From Cyclobacteriaceae bacterium (GTDB lineage Bacteria; Bacteroidota; Bacteroidia; Cytophagales; Cyclobacteriaceae), in NCBI GenBank assembly GCA_025363495.1, contig JANYDR010000511.1, positions 1 to 6,323 on the forward strand: a stretch of 6,323 nt of DNA, given 5' to 3'. How positions within the stretch are numbered: position 1 is the first letter of the stretch; each line of letters opens with the position of its first letter. Shown here in pieces: positions 5,513 through 6,323 of the stretch. The notes beneath the pieces are model-generated. The model searched no databases, was not told the origin of the DNA, and worked only from the letters and a program-made list of their open reading frames with translations. The position numbers and the translations under genes are program-made.

Positions 5513-5620
5513 TTGTATCAAAATCTGATCAGAAAGCTTATCTTCATTGGTCTTTTTTTGATACTAATCGGGGTCTCATTGAATGCAATGGTTAGTAGAA
5601 TCTTAAATTGCAATCTATGA
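5513..5620 (+). CDS. Possible small membrane peptide overlapping the SdpI-family gene
   Basis: A 35-codon frame from TTG 5513 to TGA 5618-5620 encodes YQNLIRKLIFIGLFLILIG then VSLNAMVSRILNCNL, one basic-flanked hydrophobic segment. Its TGA overlaps the ATG of the SdpI-family gene as ATGA, the classic coupling arrangement. There is no ATG start and a stop lies 9 bases before the TTG, so it could instead be debris. The name is not known. Confidence 0.25.
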   Translation: MYQNLIRKLIFIGLFLILIGVSLNAMVSRILNCNL

Positions 5621-5962
5621 ACTGGAATAGTCCAATTTTTATAGTCCCATTTGGTAGCCGGTCCACTATTCATGCTTGCAGGATGGACGCTCCGGAAATT
5701 TCCAAATGCCGACATTAACCCCATAATTGGATACCGAACAAGGAATTCAATGAAATCACAAGAGCGATGGGATTTTGCCCAACATTATTCAATGAAAGAA
5801 ATGATAAGATCAGGAGTGTTGTGTACTATTTCGTCTCTGCTGGGACTTCTGATTCATGTCGGCGAAATTTCAGACTTTCTTATTTCAATTGCAGTAATAA
5901 TATTTTTTGCGCTACTTCCGATTATCAGAACAGAAATTGCATTAAGATCAAAATTTAAATAA
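5617..5962 (+). pseudogene. SdpI-family membrane protein, frameshifted near the N-terminus
   Basis: ATG 5617 opens MNWNSPIFIVPF, a fitting first membrane segment, but that frame goes on as GSRSTIHACRM and soon stops. The +1 frame resumes as VAGPLFMLAGWTLRKFP and runs to TAA 5960-5962. Dropping one G in the TTTGGTA at 5649-5655 joins them as IVPFVAGPLFMLAGW, about 114 residues. The body carries INPIIGYRTRNSMKSQERWDFAQHYS, the signature of SdpI-family proteins (GYRT...S..S...W..A), and then hydrophobic segments SGVLCTISSLLGLLIHV and DFLISIAVIIFFALLPII. SdpI of Bacillus is an immunity protein against the toxin SdpC; most relatives are uncharacterised, and no toxin gene is visible here. Alternatively translation starts at TTG 5651, giving 103 residues with a shortened first helix. 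The acetyltransferase frame opens right behind it. Confidence 0.78.
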
Positions 5963-5965
5963 AAA

Positions 5966-6323
5966 TTGAAACCATTGAATAACCAGGTATCAATCCAACG
6001 TGCAAATCAGAATGACCTTCAGCGTCTATTTATTATTTGCAGGCAGGCGTATACAGAAAATTTTTCTCATCATTGGAATGAAGGAGGTCTTGAGTGGTAT
6101 TTGAATACGGTATATAGTCTTGAAGGAATCAAAGCGGATTTGCAAAAAAGTATGATGGCTTATTTCATCGCTTCACTCGGTTCGGAAGACGTTGGATTCA
6201 TGAAATTAAACCTTCTCTCTAATCTGGAGGGCGAAACTTCCCTGGATGGAGCAGAGATAGAGAAACTTTATTTCAGACCACAACATCAGGGAAAAGGAAT
6301 CGGCAAAAGACTAGTCAATGTTG
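5966..6323 (+). CDS. GNAT-family N-acetyltransferase, N-terminal part
   Basis: The frame runs from TTG 5966 to the right edge (119 codons), cut in the acetyl-CoA-binding region. VSIQRANQNDLQRLFIICRQAYTENFSHHW (8-37) is a typical GNAT opening strand and helix. MMAYFIASLGSEDVGFMKLN is the central beta-hairpin, and EIEKLYFRPQHQGKGIGKRLV is motif A, with QGKGIG as the (Q/R)xxGx(G/A) pyrophosphate loop. It should transfer an acetyl group from acetyl-CoA to an unknown amine. The start is uncertain: a stop (TAA 5960-5962) lies two codons before, and the first in-frame ATG (MMAYF) is far inside the domain, so TTG 5966 or TTG 5975 must be used unless a base is missing. It follows the SdpI-family gene by 3 bases, which suggests an operon. 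Confidence 0.85.
   Translation, partial: MKPLNNQVSIQRANQNDLQRLFIICRQAYTENFSHHWNEGGLEWYLNTVYSLEGIKADLQKSMMAYFIASLGSEDVGFMKLNLLSNLEGETSLDGAEIEKLYFRPQHQGKGIGKRLVNV

Overview
The window most likely comes from a member of the Bacteroidota. The evidence is moderate to low GC, starts without clear Shine-Dalgarno sequences, a tRNA without an encoded CCA, a few weak matches to the TTG / TAnnTTTG promoter, and proteins that resemble Bacteroidota families as I recall them. This is inference from general appearance, not from a search. I see no phage, IS transposase, CRISPR array or rRNA.

Layout, left half. The minus strand carries the first 175 codons of a secreted alpha/beta-hydrolase (1-527, cut by the window edge). 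An AT-rich region with no recognisable gene follows (528-975). Next is a small GIY-YIG nuclease gene broken by an in-frame TGA (976-1227), then a pair of structured ~110-bp direct repeats with terminator-like hairpins (1296-1558), and tRNA-Leu(CAA) (1558-1639), all on or readable from the minus strand. Divergent from the tRNA, the plus strand carries a complete SlyD-type FKBP prolyl isomerase (1809-2276) with a strong terminator.

Layout, right half. All genes are on the plus strand. There is a frameshifted exported gluzincin-type metalloprotease (HEFTH; 2362-3127), an intact AlkZ/YcaQ-superfamily winged-helix DNA glycosylase-like protein (3163-4242) and an intact exported carbon-nitrogen hydrolase (4270-5091). 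A ~190-bp nested palindromic repeat (5182-5370) follows, then a possible 35-codon membrane peptide (5513-5620), a frameshifted SdpI-family membrane protein (5617-5962), and the 5' part of a GNAT acetyltransferase (5966-6323, cut by the window edge).

The genes do not form one obvious pathway. This looks like ordinary chromosome with housekeeping items (tRNA, SlyD), accessory single genes and two unrelated non-coding repeat families. The most notable points are the two structured repeat elements and the three protein genes that each carry exactly one disabling change. Those changes are either real decay or sequencing/assembly errors. I do not see a clear new multi-gene system.
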